Assembly (NCBI GenBank): GCA_946411525.1
Contig: CAMKEI010000019.1
Location: forward strand, 1 to 38,945
DNA: 38,945 bases
Direction of reading: 5' to 3'
From: an uncultured Clostridia bacterium
Lineage (GTDB): Bacteria; Bacillota; Clostridia; Christensenellales; Aristaeellaceae
Shown: in pieces, positions 32,123 to 38,945 of the stretch
How the letters are laid out: every line of letters starts with the position of its first letter
How positions within the stretch are numbered: position 1 is the stretch's first letter
The notes under the pieces: generated by a model
Seen by the model: the letters and a program-made list of their open reading frames with translations, nothing else
Database searches by the model: none
What the model was told of the DNA's origin: nothing
Program-made: the position numbers and the translations under genes

Positions 32123-32896
32123 TTGTCTTCAGGAAGTCTTCCCGTCTTTTCACCGGAAGAACGGGCAGTCTATTCCCTGATTTCTTCCGGAAACGGAATC
32201 ATGGCGAAAGACATCGCGTCCAGGCTCGGCCTAGTACGTTCCGCTGTGAACCGTCTGCTGTTCTCCTCCCCGCTGATGCATGAGCTCTGCTATCAGGACA
32301 GCGCATACCGCTGGCACGCGCTGATCCGTCAGGCACCTGTTCATGAGGGACTCTACGAGTTTTCCGGCTGGTATGGAACGGTCCGTGAATTCATGGACGC
32401 GTCGGAGGATAGCTGGCTTCGCTCCCTGCAGGAAGGATGCAGAAGGATCGGCCGGAACCTGAATGACATGCGCGGGCTGTTCCATTCTTTTCTGGATTGC
32501 CGCTCCGTGATGCAGATGCTCTTCCGGGATCTTTCCGGGATGACCGACGCTTCCTTTCAGGACTGGGAAATCGTCTTTGAACTGAGAATCAACCGCGCCA
32601 GAATGATCAGAATCTATACGGATGTACTGGTGATCACGCAGGATCATGTATTCAGCCTGGAATTCAAGATGAAGAATGCCGTAGATGCGGAAGAGGTGTT
32701 TCAGGCGGCGAAATACTGCCCTTATCTGGAAGTGATTTTCGGTTCGGCCTATGAGATCTGTCCCGCGCTGGTCCTGACCGGTGCTTCCGAACTCTTTGAT
32801 TTCGCACCCATCGGACAGACGGATATGCTTCTGCCTGTCGCTTCCGGAGACATGCTTTTTAACGTTTTCAATGAATATCTCGGTTTTCTTGCCTGA
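32123..32896 (+). CDS. HTH protein with PD-(D/E)XK nuclease-like domain, function unknown
   Basis: A 257-residue protein I cannot assign to a named family. Residues about 12-66 look like a winged helix (AKDIASRLGLVRSAVNRLL). Residues 145-205 show a PD-(D/E)XK-like pattern: Glu149/Glu153, a hydrophobic strand with Asp167 (IYTDVLVI), then Glu180-Phe-Lys182 (SLEFKM) and Gln194...Tyr198 (FQAAKY), the order D, ExK, QxxxY seen in RecB-like and related nucleases. The middle (80-140) is helical. Translation starts at TTG 32123, 7 nt after AGGAGG. It has its own promoter, stands between rpmE and the prmC-prfA block, and is followed by about 107 nt of non-coding DNA. Nuclease activity is inference from the pattern. 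Confidence 0.55.
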   Translation: MSSGSLPVFSPEERAVYSLISSGNGIMAKDIASRLGLVRSAVNRLLFSSPLMHELCYQDSAYRWHALIRQAPVHEGLYEFSGWYGTVREFMDASEDSWLRSLQEGCRRIGRNLNDMRGLFHSFLDCRSVMQMLFRDLSGMTDASFQDWEIVFELRINRARMIRIYTDVLVITQDHVFSLEFKMKNAVDAEEVFQAAKYCPYLEVIFGSAYEICPALVLTGASELFDFAPIGQTDMLLPVASGDMLFNVFNEYLGFLA

Positions 32897-32948
32897 ATGC
32901 TTTCTGACACAAGGGTGAAAATTGCGTGAATCCAAAGGGAATAGCCGA

Positions 32949-32978
32949 TTTCGTGTCGAACAAAACAAGGTCTATTGT
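32949..32978 (+). promoter_or_regulatory. Weak candidate promoter of the DUF1385-prmC-prfA-tsaC operon
   Basis: TTTCGT (32949-32954), 18 nt, TATTGT (32973-32978). It is the only plausible pair in the 107-nt gap before the DUF1385 gene, and is far from consensus. Confidence 0.3.
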
Positions 32979-33003
32979 ATAAGAAAGGACAGAATTTCCG
33001 AAC

Positions 33004-34086
33004 ATGAACAGAACAGAACAGGAACAGCATTTTGATGTAGGCGGCCAGGCTGTCATGGAAGGCGTGATGATGCGCTCCCCCACTGCCACCGCCGTTACCG
33101 TCAGGCGCCCTGACGGGACGATGGTTACCAAACTGACGCCCTTTGTCCCGCTGAAGCAAAAGCATCCATGGATGGGAAAACCGTTTGTCCGGGGAATTAT
33201 CAATATGGGCACCATGCTTTACTACGGCATGAATACCCTTGAGGATTCCACCAAAATGCTCGGCATGCTGGATGAGGAGCCGACGAAGTTCGAAAAATGG
33301 CTGGCTGCGAAACTCGGAAAAGGCGTTGACAGGATTGTCATGGCCTTTGCCATCATCCTGGCTGTGATCCTGTCCGTCGCGCTGTTTATTGCGCTGCCTG
33401 CCGGGGTGGAAAGCCTGCTCCGCAGTGCCGGCATGTCCACGGTGGGTTATACGCTGATCGGCGGGCTGATCAAGATTCTCCTGCTGGTCGGATATATGAT
33501 CTTCTGCGGTTTTGTTCCGGATGTCCGTAGAACCTTCCAGTATCACGGCGCGGAGCACAAATCCGTTTACTGCCATGAATCATCCCTTCCGCTGACGCCG
33601 GAGAATGCCCGGACCTTTTCCCGCCTTCATCCCCGCTGCGGCACCGCTTTCCTGCTGATTGTTTTCCTGATCAGTATCTTCCTTTTCCTGGTGCTGAATG
33701 TCCTTGTCCCGATCGGTAATTTCTTCCTCCGGTTTTTATTTCACCTGGCGATGCTTCCCATCGTTGCCGGGATCAGCTACGAGGTGCTCATGGGCCTTGC
33801 CCACTCCGGGAGCAAAACCGCCTGCATTCTTCGCTGGCCCGGTATGCAGATGCAGCGCCTGACCACCCGTGAACCTGATGAGAAAATGCTCGAATGTGCG
33901 ATTGTATCGGTGAATGTGGTGCTGAACGGGATTCCGGAACACGCGCGCAGAACACCTGAGGGCTGGGCAGTATTCAATGACTATCGCGAATCCGAACCCG
34001 GTTATGTTCCTCCCGCGGACAGCGGTACCGAAACCGAAGAGCCGGATCACGGCTCCGCCGGACCGGAGGATACGTCTGAACCATGA
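33004..34086 (+). CDS. DUF1385 family membrane protein (YqhQ-like)
   Basis: A 360-residue membrane protein of unknown function found across Firmicutes beside prmC and prfA. It opens with the family text DVGGQAVMEGVMMRSP (11-26), has membrane segments at about 110-132, 146-170, 214-240 and 243-265, and conserved potential metal ligands in HGAEHK (181-186) and HPRCGT (209-214). The His/Cys pattern hints at a metal-dependent membrane enzyme, which is inference. The C-terminal 40 residues are acidic and disordered. The stop overlaps prmC by 4 nt (ATGA). Confidence 0.9.
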   Translation: MNRTEQEQHFDVGGQAVMEGVMMRSPTATAVTVRRPDGTMVTKLTPFVPLKQKHPWMGKPFVRGIINMGTMLYYGMNTLEDSTKMLGMLDEEPTKFEKWLAAKLGKGVDRIVMAFAIILAVILSVALFIALPAGVESLLRSAGMSTVGYTLIGGLIKILLLVGYMIFCGFVPDVRRTFQYHGAEHKSVYCHESSLPLTPENARTFSRLHPRCGTAFLLIVFLISIFLFLVLNVLVPIGNFFLRFLFHLAMLPIVAGISYEVLMGLAHSGSKTACILRWPGMQMQRLTTREPDEKMLECAIVSVNVVLNGIPEHARRTPEGWAVFNDYRESEPGYVPPADSGTETEEPDHGSAGPEDTSEP

Positions 34087-34919
34087 ATCCCCGTGATTTG
34101 ATCCGATCGGCAGCGGCTGTTTTCCGTGATGCGGGAATCCCTGATCCTGAAAATGACGCCGCGCTGCTTCTTTCCGGGCTGACGGGAAAACCTTCTCTGG
34201 AACTCCGTCTCGATATGGATACGGATCTGTCCGCCTCCGTGCTTGACGACTATCAGAAGCTTGCTGAAAAGCGTCTTTCCAGAATACCGCTTCAGTATCT
34301 TCTCGGGGAAGCTCCCTTTTGCCGGCGGACCTTCAAGGTGGATTCCCGTGTGTTGATTCCGCGGCCTGAAACGGAACTGCTCTGCGGCTGGGCGCTGGAT
34401 ATCCTGGAAAACGTTAAGGCTCCACGGGTTCTTGATCTGTGCTGCGGCAGCGGGTGTATCGGTCTGACCATCAAAGCGGAACGTCCGGATGCTGCTGTGA
34501 CGCTGTCTGATATTTCCTCGGATGCGCTCAATGTGACAGCGGTGAACGCGGTTCGGTTTTCCCTGGATGTTTCCATCAGGCAGTCAGACCTTTTTGCCGG
34601 TCTTTCCGGCTCTGACTATGATCTGATCGTCAGCAACCCGCCCTACATCCCTTCTTCGGAATGCCGGTCGCTGCAGCCTGAAGTGCTGAAAGAGCCTTTG
34701 CTTGCGCTGGACGGCGGCCCGGACGGATGTGACCTGTACCGCCGTATTATATGCGGCGCGGGCGCTGTACTTGCTCCCGGCGGAAAGCTGTTGATGGAAA
34801 TGGGTATTGAAGAGTCTGATTTCATTGCATCGCTTCTTTCGGAGCAAGGCTATACCGGTATCGAAATCAGAAAGGATTTCGCAGGCATTGACAGAATGGT
34901 CCTTGCAACCCTGAACTGA
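34083..34919 (+). CDS. prmC: Peptide chain release factor N5-glutamine methyltransferase
   Basis: PrmC methylates the Gln of the GGQ motif in release factors, raising termination efficiency. The 278 residues contain the helical N-terminal domain (1-85), PRPETELL (93-100), SAM motif I DLCCGSG (118-124), and catalytic NPPY (185-188). Its substrate RF1 is encoded directly downstream (11-nt gap), and the start is coupled to DUF1385 by a 4-nt overlap. Confidence 0.96.
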   Translation: MNPRDLIRSAAAVFRDAGIPDPENDAALLLSGLTGKPSLELRLDMDTDLSASVLDDYQKLAEKRLSRIPLQYLLGEAPFCRRTFKVDSRVLIPRPETELLCGWALDILENVKAPRVLDLCCGSGCIGLTIKAERPDAAVTLSDISSDALNVTAVNAVRFSLDVSIRQSDLFAGLSGSDYDLIVSNPPYIPSSECRSLQPEVLKEPLLALDGGPDGCDLYRRIICGAGAVLAPGGKLLMEMGIEESDFIASLLSEQGYTGIEIRKDFAGIDRMVLATLN

Positions 34920-34929
34920 CGGAGGCTGT

Positions 34930-36003
34930 ATGTTCGATAAACTGGAATCACTCACAGACCGGTACCGTGAACTTTCCGAAGCCATTGCACAGCCGGAGGT
35001 TATTCAGGATTTCCCGCGCTATCAGGCCTGTCTGAAGGAACGTTCCGCCATTGAACCGGTCGTTCTGAAATATGAATCATTTCTTCAGGTGGAAAAACAT
35101 ATCGCTGAAGCCAGGGAACTGACCGCAGACCCGGATCTGGGCGCTGAAGCGGTATCAGAGCTGGCCTCCCTGGAAGACAGGCGGCAGACCATGATTGATG
35201 AACTCATGGTCCTGATGATTCCGGCGGATCCCCTGGATGACCGGAATGTGATTATGGAGATCAGGGCCGGCGTCGGCGGTGAGGAGGCGGCGCTTTTTGC
35301 GGGCGACCTGCTTCGGATGTATCTGAAATACGCTGACCGGAACCGTCTAAATGCGTCCATCGTTTCCCTGAGCGATACTGACCTCGGCGGCGTTAACGAG
35401 GCGCTTTTGATGATTTCAGGTCAGGAAGCTTTTTCCCGGATGAAGTACGAAAGCGGCGTGCACTGCGTAAAACGGGTTCCTGTAACGGAAAGCGGCGGGC
35501 GGATCCATACGTCCACCGTGACGGTAGCTGTCTTTCCTGAAGCTGAAGAGATGGAGCTGACAATCGATCCTTCTGATTTGCGGATAGATGTTTTTCACGC
35601 TTCCGGGCATGGAGGACAGGGCGTCAACACCACGGACAGCGCTGTCAGGATTACTCATCTGCCGACCGGCCTTGTCGTCTCCTGCCAGGATGAGCGGAGC
35701 CAGCTGGAGAACAAAACGAAAGCGCTCCGTGTACTCCGCTCCAGGCTGCTGGATAAAGCCCGCGAGGAAAAGGAATCGGCGCTTGCCGAAGACAGGCGGA
35801 ACCAGATCAGGTGGGGTGAGCGCAGCGACCGGATCCGTACGTATTATTTTAATCATGACTATGTGGTGGATCATCGCCTGAATCTCACCGTGAACCGGGT
35901 CAGCACCGTTATGAACGGTGAACTGACTCCTTTCATTGATGCGCTGCGCCTCGCTGAGAAAACGGAAAAACTCAAATTCGGAACCGGAAGTGATCGTTCT
36001 TGA
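34930..36003 (+). CDS. prfA: Peptide chain release factor 1
   Basis: RF1 recognises UAA and UAG and triggers peptide release. The 357 residues are the normal length. The stop-codon recognition tripeptide is Pro184-Val185-Thr186 (PxT form, RVPVTESGGRIHTS). The catalytic GGQ is at 228-230 inside SGHGGQGVNTTDSAVR; the residues flanking GGQ are His and Gly where E. coli RF1 has Ala and His, while GGQ itself is intact. The ribosome site ACGGAGG precedes ATG 34930. prmC upstream encodes the enzyme that methylates Gln230. Confidence 0.97.
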   Translation: MFDKLESLTDRYRELSEAIAQPEVIQDFPRYQACLKERSAIEPVVLKYESFLQVEKHIAEARELTADPDLGAEAVSELASLEDRRQTMIDELMVLMIPADPLDDRNVIMEIRAGVGGEEAALFAGDLLRMYLKYADRNRLNASIVSLSDTDLGGVNEALLMISGQEAFSRMKYESGVHCVKRVPVTESGGRIHTSTVTVAVFPEAEEMELTIDPSDLRIDVFHASGHGGQGVNTTDSAVRITHLPTGLVVSCQDERSQLENKTKALRVLRSRLLDKAREEKESALAEDRRNQIRWGERSDRIRTYYFNHDYVVDHRLNLTVNRVSTVMNGELTPFIDALRLAEKTEKLKFGTGSDRS

Positions 36004-37040
36004 ATACCCGGCTGTTGTCACCCTGTGAAAGTACTTATAAGGATGCTTCGGAAATACTGAAGAACGGAGGGCTTGTCGCCTTCCCCACTGAGACCGTCTA
36101 CGGTCTCGGTGCGAACGCCCTGGACCGGCAAGCCGTGCTTTCCATCTTTGCCGCCAAAGGCCGTCCTGCGGACAACCCGCTGATTGTACATATCCATGAC
36201 AGGAATCAGCTGGATCCGCTGTGCGATGTGCCTGAACGCGCATTTCCACTGATGGAAGCATTCTGGCCGGGACCTCTGACAATTCTCTGTGTGAGAAAAC
36301 CTGCGGTTCCCGCGGAAGTAACTGCCGGGCTTCCGACCGTGGCAATCCGTATGCCTTCCCATCCGGTTGCCCGTGCCATGCTGCAGGCCTGTAATCTTCC
36401 GGTTGCGGCTCCTTCAGCGAACAGTTCCGGAAGGCCGAGTCCCACTACAGCGGCCCATGTGCTGGAAGATATGGACGGAAAGATTCCCCTGATTATCGAT
36501 GGCGGGATGTGCGATGTCGGGCTTGAATCCACGGTGCTTGATCTTTGTCATGGAGAACCGGTCATTCTTCGTCCGGGCGGTATCACCCGGGAAATGATCA
36601 GCAGCGTACTGAAATGCGACGTAGCAGTGGCAGGCAGCGTCCTGCGTCCCCTTCGCGAAGACGAAACTGCGCTTTCACCCGGTATGCGTTACAGGCATTA
36701 TGCGCCGAAGGCCGTTGTCACGCTTGTCAGCGGAAAAGAGGACAGGGTTGTTCCGATGATGAGAAAGCTGTGTCTGGAGCAGGAAGCGCTGGGCAAGAAG
36801 TCCTGCGTCCTCTGTTTTTCTGAACATGTAACTTCCCTCTCGGACTGCCGCCCGCACGATATCGGTTCTGTGACCGCTCCATCCGAAACCGCTCACCGGC
36901 TGTTCGATATTCTCCGGAGTCTGGATGACGAAGGCTTTGAAATGGTTTTCAGCGAAGTGATTCCGCCGGAAGGCATCGGGCTGGCTGTGATGAACCGGCT
37001 CGGAAGGGCGGCTTCTTTCCGGTGCGTCCAGGCTGATTGA
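36000..37040 (+). CDS. L-threonylcarbamoyladenylate synthase (TsaC/Sua5, long form)
   Basis: This enzyme makes threonylcarbamoyl-AMP from Thr, bicarbonate and ATP, the first step of tRNA t6A37 formation. The 346 residues comprise the YrdC-like catalytic domain (about 10-200: FPTETVYGLGANA, KGRPADNPLIVHI, SANSSGRPSPT) and a C-terminal Sua5 domain (about 230-340), joined by SPGMRYRHYAPKA. Length and the extra domain make it the Sua5/YwlC form. The start is TTG 36000 overlapping the prfA stop; no strong ribosome site is visible, so coupling to prfA is likely. Its product t6A is the substrate of MtaB at 22551-23873. Confidence 0.94.
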   Translation: MNTRLLSPCESTYKDASEILKNGGLVAFPTETVYGLGANALDRQAVLSIFAAKGRPADNPLIVHIHDRNQLDPLCDVPERAFPLMEAFWPGPLTILCVRKPAVPAEVTAGLPTVAIRMPSHPVARAMLQACNLPVAAPSANSSGRPSPTTAAHVLEDMDGKIPLIIDGGMCDVGLESTVLDLCHGEPVILRPGGITREMISSVLKCDVAVAGSVLRPLREDETALSPGMRYRHYAPKAVVTLVSGKEDRVVPMMRKLCLEQEALGKKSCVLCFSEHVTSLSDCRPHDIGSVTAPSETAHRLFDILRSLDDEGFEMVFSEVIPPEGIGLAVMNRLGRAASFRCVQAD

Positions 37041-37072
37041 TGTGCTTCTTTCTGGTTACGCCTCATCGCAAT

Positions 37073-37108
37073 AAGACCGGCCTCCATTGTCGGAGGCCGG
37101 TCTTTCTG
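37073..37108 (+). terminator. Terminator between tsaC and pgi
   Basis: A 12-bp perfect stem AGACCGGCCTCC (37074-37085) with GGAGGCCGGTCT (37092-37103), loop ATTGTC. T-rich on the plus side (TCTTTCTGTC) and weakly on the minus side; it separates the convergent genes. Confidence 0.85.
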
Positions 37109-37132
37109 TCGGGAATACGGTGATTGTTCAGA

Positions 37133-38713
37133 TCAGATCTTCAGCATGTCGCTGAATGCCTTCAGCGCTCCGTCCGTTTCATGGGCGAGCACGCGCTTGG
37201 CCAGCACCTTGCCCAGCTGTACGCCTTCCTGGTCGAAACTGTTCAGGTTCCACAGGAAGCCCTGGAACATGACCTTGTTCTCAAAGTGGGCCAGCAGCGC
37301 TCCCAGTGCTTCGGGCGTCAGCCGGTCGCCGATAATGATGCTGGAAGGCCGGTTGCCGGCAAAACGCTTGTTCCTGTTCTCGTCGTCCTTGCCGCAGGCG
37401 AAAGCCATGATTTGCGCAGCTACATTGGCGCAAAGCTTCTGCTGGCTGGTGCTTCCCTGAATCATGACATCCGTTTCAGCCTGATTGTTCACAAATCCGA
37501 TAAACTGGAGCGGGATGATGTCTGTTCCCTGATGGAGCAGCTGATAGAAGGAATGCTGTCCGTTCGTCCCCGGTTCTCCGAAGATAATCGGTCCGGTCGG
37601 ATAATCGACAGGTTCTCCCCTTCTGTTCACACTCTTGCCGTTGGATTCCATGTCCAGCTGCTGCAGATGCGCCGGGAAGCGGCTCAGCGCCTGCGAATAC
37701 GGCAGCACTGCGGTGGCGGGATATCCGAGGACGTTCCTTTCATATACGCCGATCAGCGCGTCCAGCATTGCTGCGTTTTGCATCGGGTCGTCTCCTGCGG
37801 AAAGTTTGTCCTCTTCCGCAGCGCCGTTCAGGAAACGGGCAAAGATTTCCGGTCCGAACGCCAGGGAAAGCACGGCGCCGCCAACAGAAGAAGTGGAGGA
37901 ATAGCGTCCGCCGATATAGTCGTCCATGAAGAACGCGGCCAGATAATCACTGTTCGACGCCAGCGGAGAAGTCTCACTGGTAACAGCGATCATGTGCCTG
38001 GACACGTCGAGCCCGGCATTCTTCAGCGCGTCCTTGACAAAGGCTTCGTTGGTCAGCGTTTCAAGTGTCGTGCCGGATTTGGACACGAGGATGAAAATGG
38101 TTCGGGCAGGATCAACGGAGCCCAGGACCGCCGCGGCATCGTCCGGATCAACGTTGCTGATGAACTTCGCTTCCATCCGGAAGCATCCGTTCTTCCGGGC
38201 CCAGTTTTCAAGGGCCAGGTACATCGCCCGGGGTCCCAGATCGCTTCCGCCGATGCCGATCTGCACGACCGTGGTGAATTTCTCGCCTTTTTCGTTCAGG
38301 ATCTCTCCGTCATGAATCTTTTTGGCGAACGCGGCGATTTTCTGCTGCTGTTCGGTATAGAAAGCCCGTTTGTCCTTTCCGTCCGCAATGACGTTTTCAC
38401 CCAGCTGTCCCCGGGTCAGGTGATGCAGTACAAGCCTTTTTTCGCCGGTGTTGATCACAGCGCCGTTGTAAAGTTCCTCGAACTTGGAGGCCAGCTGCGC
38501 TTCCCGAGCCAGGTCGCACAGGGCTTTCAGGATTTTGTCATCCACCTGTTTTGCTGCATAGGAGTAAACCAGACCGGCAGCCATGGGAACCTGGTATCTG
38601 CGGACCCGCTCTGTTCCTTTTTCCCCCGCCATGACCGATGTCAGGTCGGCAGGCTCTGTTTTGACGACGTTCTGCCAGGATGTCAGTTCGTTCAGATTAT
38701 TCCATTGATTCAT
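37133..38713 (-). CDS. pgi: Glucose-6-phosphate isomerase
   Basis: Interconverts glucose 6-phosphate and fructose 6-phosphate in glycolysis and gluconeogenesis. The 526 residues carry VQIGIGGSDLGPRAMYLAL (core IGIGGSDLGPRA, about 150-161), SKSGTTLETLTNEAF (about 210-224), GGRYSSTSSVGG and the C-terminal GEPGTNGQHSFYQLLHQG. The protein is of the long bacterial type. GGAGG lies 9 nt before the ATG, and a consensus promoter is upstream. It is a stand-alone unit between opposing terminators. Confidence 0.96.
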   Translation of the reverse strand: MNQWNNLNELTSWQNVVKTEPADLTSVMAGEKGTERVRRYQVPMAAGLVYSYAAKQVDDKILKALCDLAREAQLASKFEELYNGAVINTGEKRLVLHHLTRGQLGENVIADGKDKRAFYTEQQQKIAAFAKKIHDGEILNEKGEKFTTVVQIGIGGSDLGPRAMYLALENWARKNGCFRMEAKFISNVDPDDAAAVLGSVDPARTIFILVSKSGTTLETLTNEAFVKDALKNAGLDVSRHMIAVTSETSPLASNSDYLAAFFMDDYIGGRYSSTSSVGGAVLSLAFGPEIFARFLNGAAEEDKLSAGDDPMQNAAMLDALIGVYERNVLGYPATAVLPYSQALSRFPAHLQQLDMESNGKSVNRRGEPVDYPTGPIIFGEPGTNGQHSFYQLLHQGTDIIPLQFIGFVNNQAETDVMIQGSTSQQKLCANVAAQIMAFACGKDDENRNKRFAGNRPSSIIIGDRLTPEALGALLAHFENKVMFQGFLWNLNSFDQEGVQLGKVLAKRVLAHETDGALKAFSDMLKI

Positions 38714-38748
38714 ATCTCAGAACCTCCATATTCTTTTTGTCTGGTTTT

Positions 38749-38777
38749 ATTATAGCTTTCGTCCTGTTTTCTTTCAA
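38749..38777 (-). promoter_or_regulatory. Promoter of pgi
   Basis: On the minus strand, TTGAAA (38777-38772), 17 nt, TATAAT (38754-38749): near-consensus sigma-A site, about 30 nt upstream of the likely leader. Confidence 0.82.
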
Positions 38778-38790
38778 GCGTTTTGAAATG

Positions 38791-38820
38791 AAAAACCCCT
38801 GTACCTTGCGGTACAGGGAT
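38791..38820 (-). terminator. Terminator of rpsI
   Basis: CCCCTGTACC (38796-38805) pairs with GGTACAGGG (38810-38818); on the minus strand the loop is GCAA, a stable GNRA tetraloop, and TTTTT follows. Confidence 0.88.
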
Positions 38821-38837
38821 AAAACACATTGTTCTGA

Positions 38838-38945
<108 letters not shown>

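Noticed and set aside
37124-38755. 543-codon open frame antisense to pgi
   Set aside because: Sense strand encodes a full, recognisable Pgi with promoter and ribosome site. The antisense protein has no recognisable domain and runs through the pgi promoter.

Overview
The window is ordinary, densely coded chromosome from a low- to mid-GC Gram-positive anaerobe, most likely class Clostridia (Bacillota). Support comes from Shine-Dalgarno sites close to AAGGAGG, Firmicute-type families (DUF1292, YqhQ-like DUF1385, XpaC/TelA, DUF1934, CBS-type pyrophosphatase, S21), the MEP-pathway gene ispE, and the clostridial gene order rho ... rpmE ... DUF1385-prmC-prfA-tsaC. A gut or rumen lineage is plausible but cannot be proven from the sequence. 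I see no phage, insertion sequence, CRISPR array, rRNA or tRNA.

Layout. 1-3290 (+): tail of rpsO, then pnp, ruvX and a DUF1292 gene, an RNA-turnover/DNA-repair housekeeping block with unusual hairpins on both sides of pnp. 3309-7890 (-): a LacI-type sensor fused to GGDEF, then a polar amino-acid ABC importer (binding protein, permease, ATPase) with its own promoter and terminator. 7919-13896 (-): an apparent four-gene operon DUF1934-gpsA-GH2 beta-galactosidase-lipid-flippase-like membrane protein. 14047-15652 (+): ispE and a TtcA-like tRNA thiolase. 15756-17839 (+): XpaC-like and TelA-like pair. 17914-24219 (+): a tightly packed run of a CoaE/lytic transglycosylase fusion, an orphan family-5 solute-binding protein, prmA, rsmE, mtaB and a HIT protein. 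24370-24543 (+): rpsU, too short for usual ORF cut-offs, with its own promoter and terminator. 24671-29055 (+): putative RNA methyltransferase, rho, CBS-pyrophosphatase. 29110-30060 (-): secreted SH3b protein, divergent from a putP-type symporter (+). 31790-31990 (-): rpmE, divergent from an HTH/nuclease-like gene (+). 33004-37040 (+): DUF1385, prmC, prfA, tsaC. 37133-38713 (-): pgi, followed at the right edge by the 3' end of rpsI.

Theme. Most genes serve translation and RNA metabolism: ribosomal proteins S15, S21, L31 and S9, release factor RF1 and its methylase PrmC, the rRNA/tRNA modifiers RsmE, MtaB, TtcA and TsaC, plus PNPase and Rho. The rest supply cell-envelope, transport and central-carbon functions.

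Most notable. (1) Rho sits at the usual rho locus and keeps its RNA-binding parts, but several ATPase residues that are invariant in E. coli and B. subtilis Rho are replaced (catalytic Glu to Val, neighbouring Arg to Asn, P-loop Lys to Asn, arginine finger to Lys). (2) Dephospho-CoA kinase is fused in frame, through a basic/proline-rich linker and one membrane helix, to an extracytoplasmic lytic transglycosylase. (3) pnp is preceded by a 76-nt palindrome, which also contains a candidate promoter, and followed by a 13-bp hairpin that buries the ribosome site of a six-codon mini-ORF overlapping the ruvX start. (4) An HTH protein carries a D...ExK...QxxxY nuclease-like signature.
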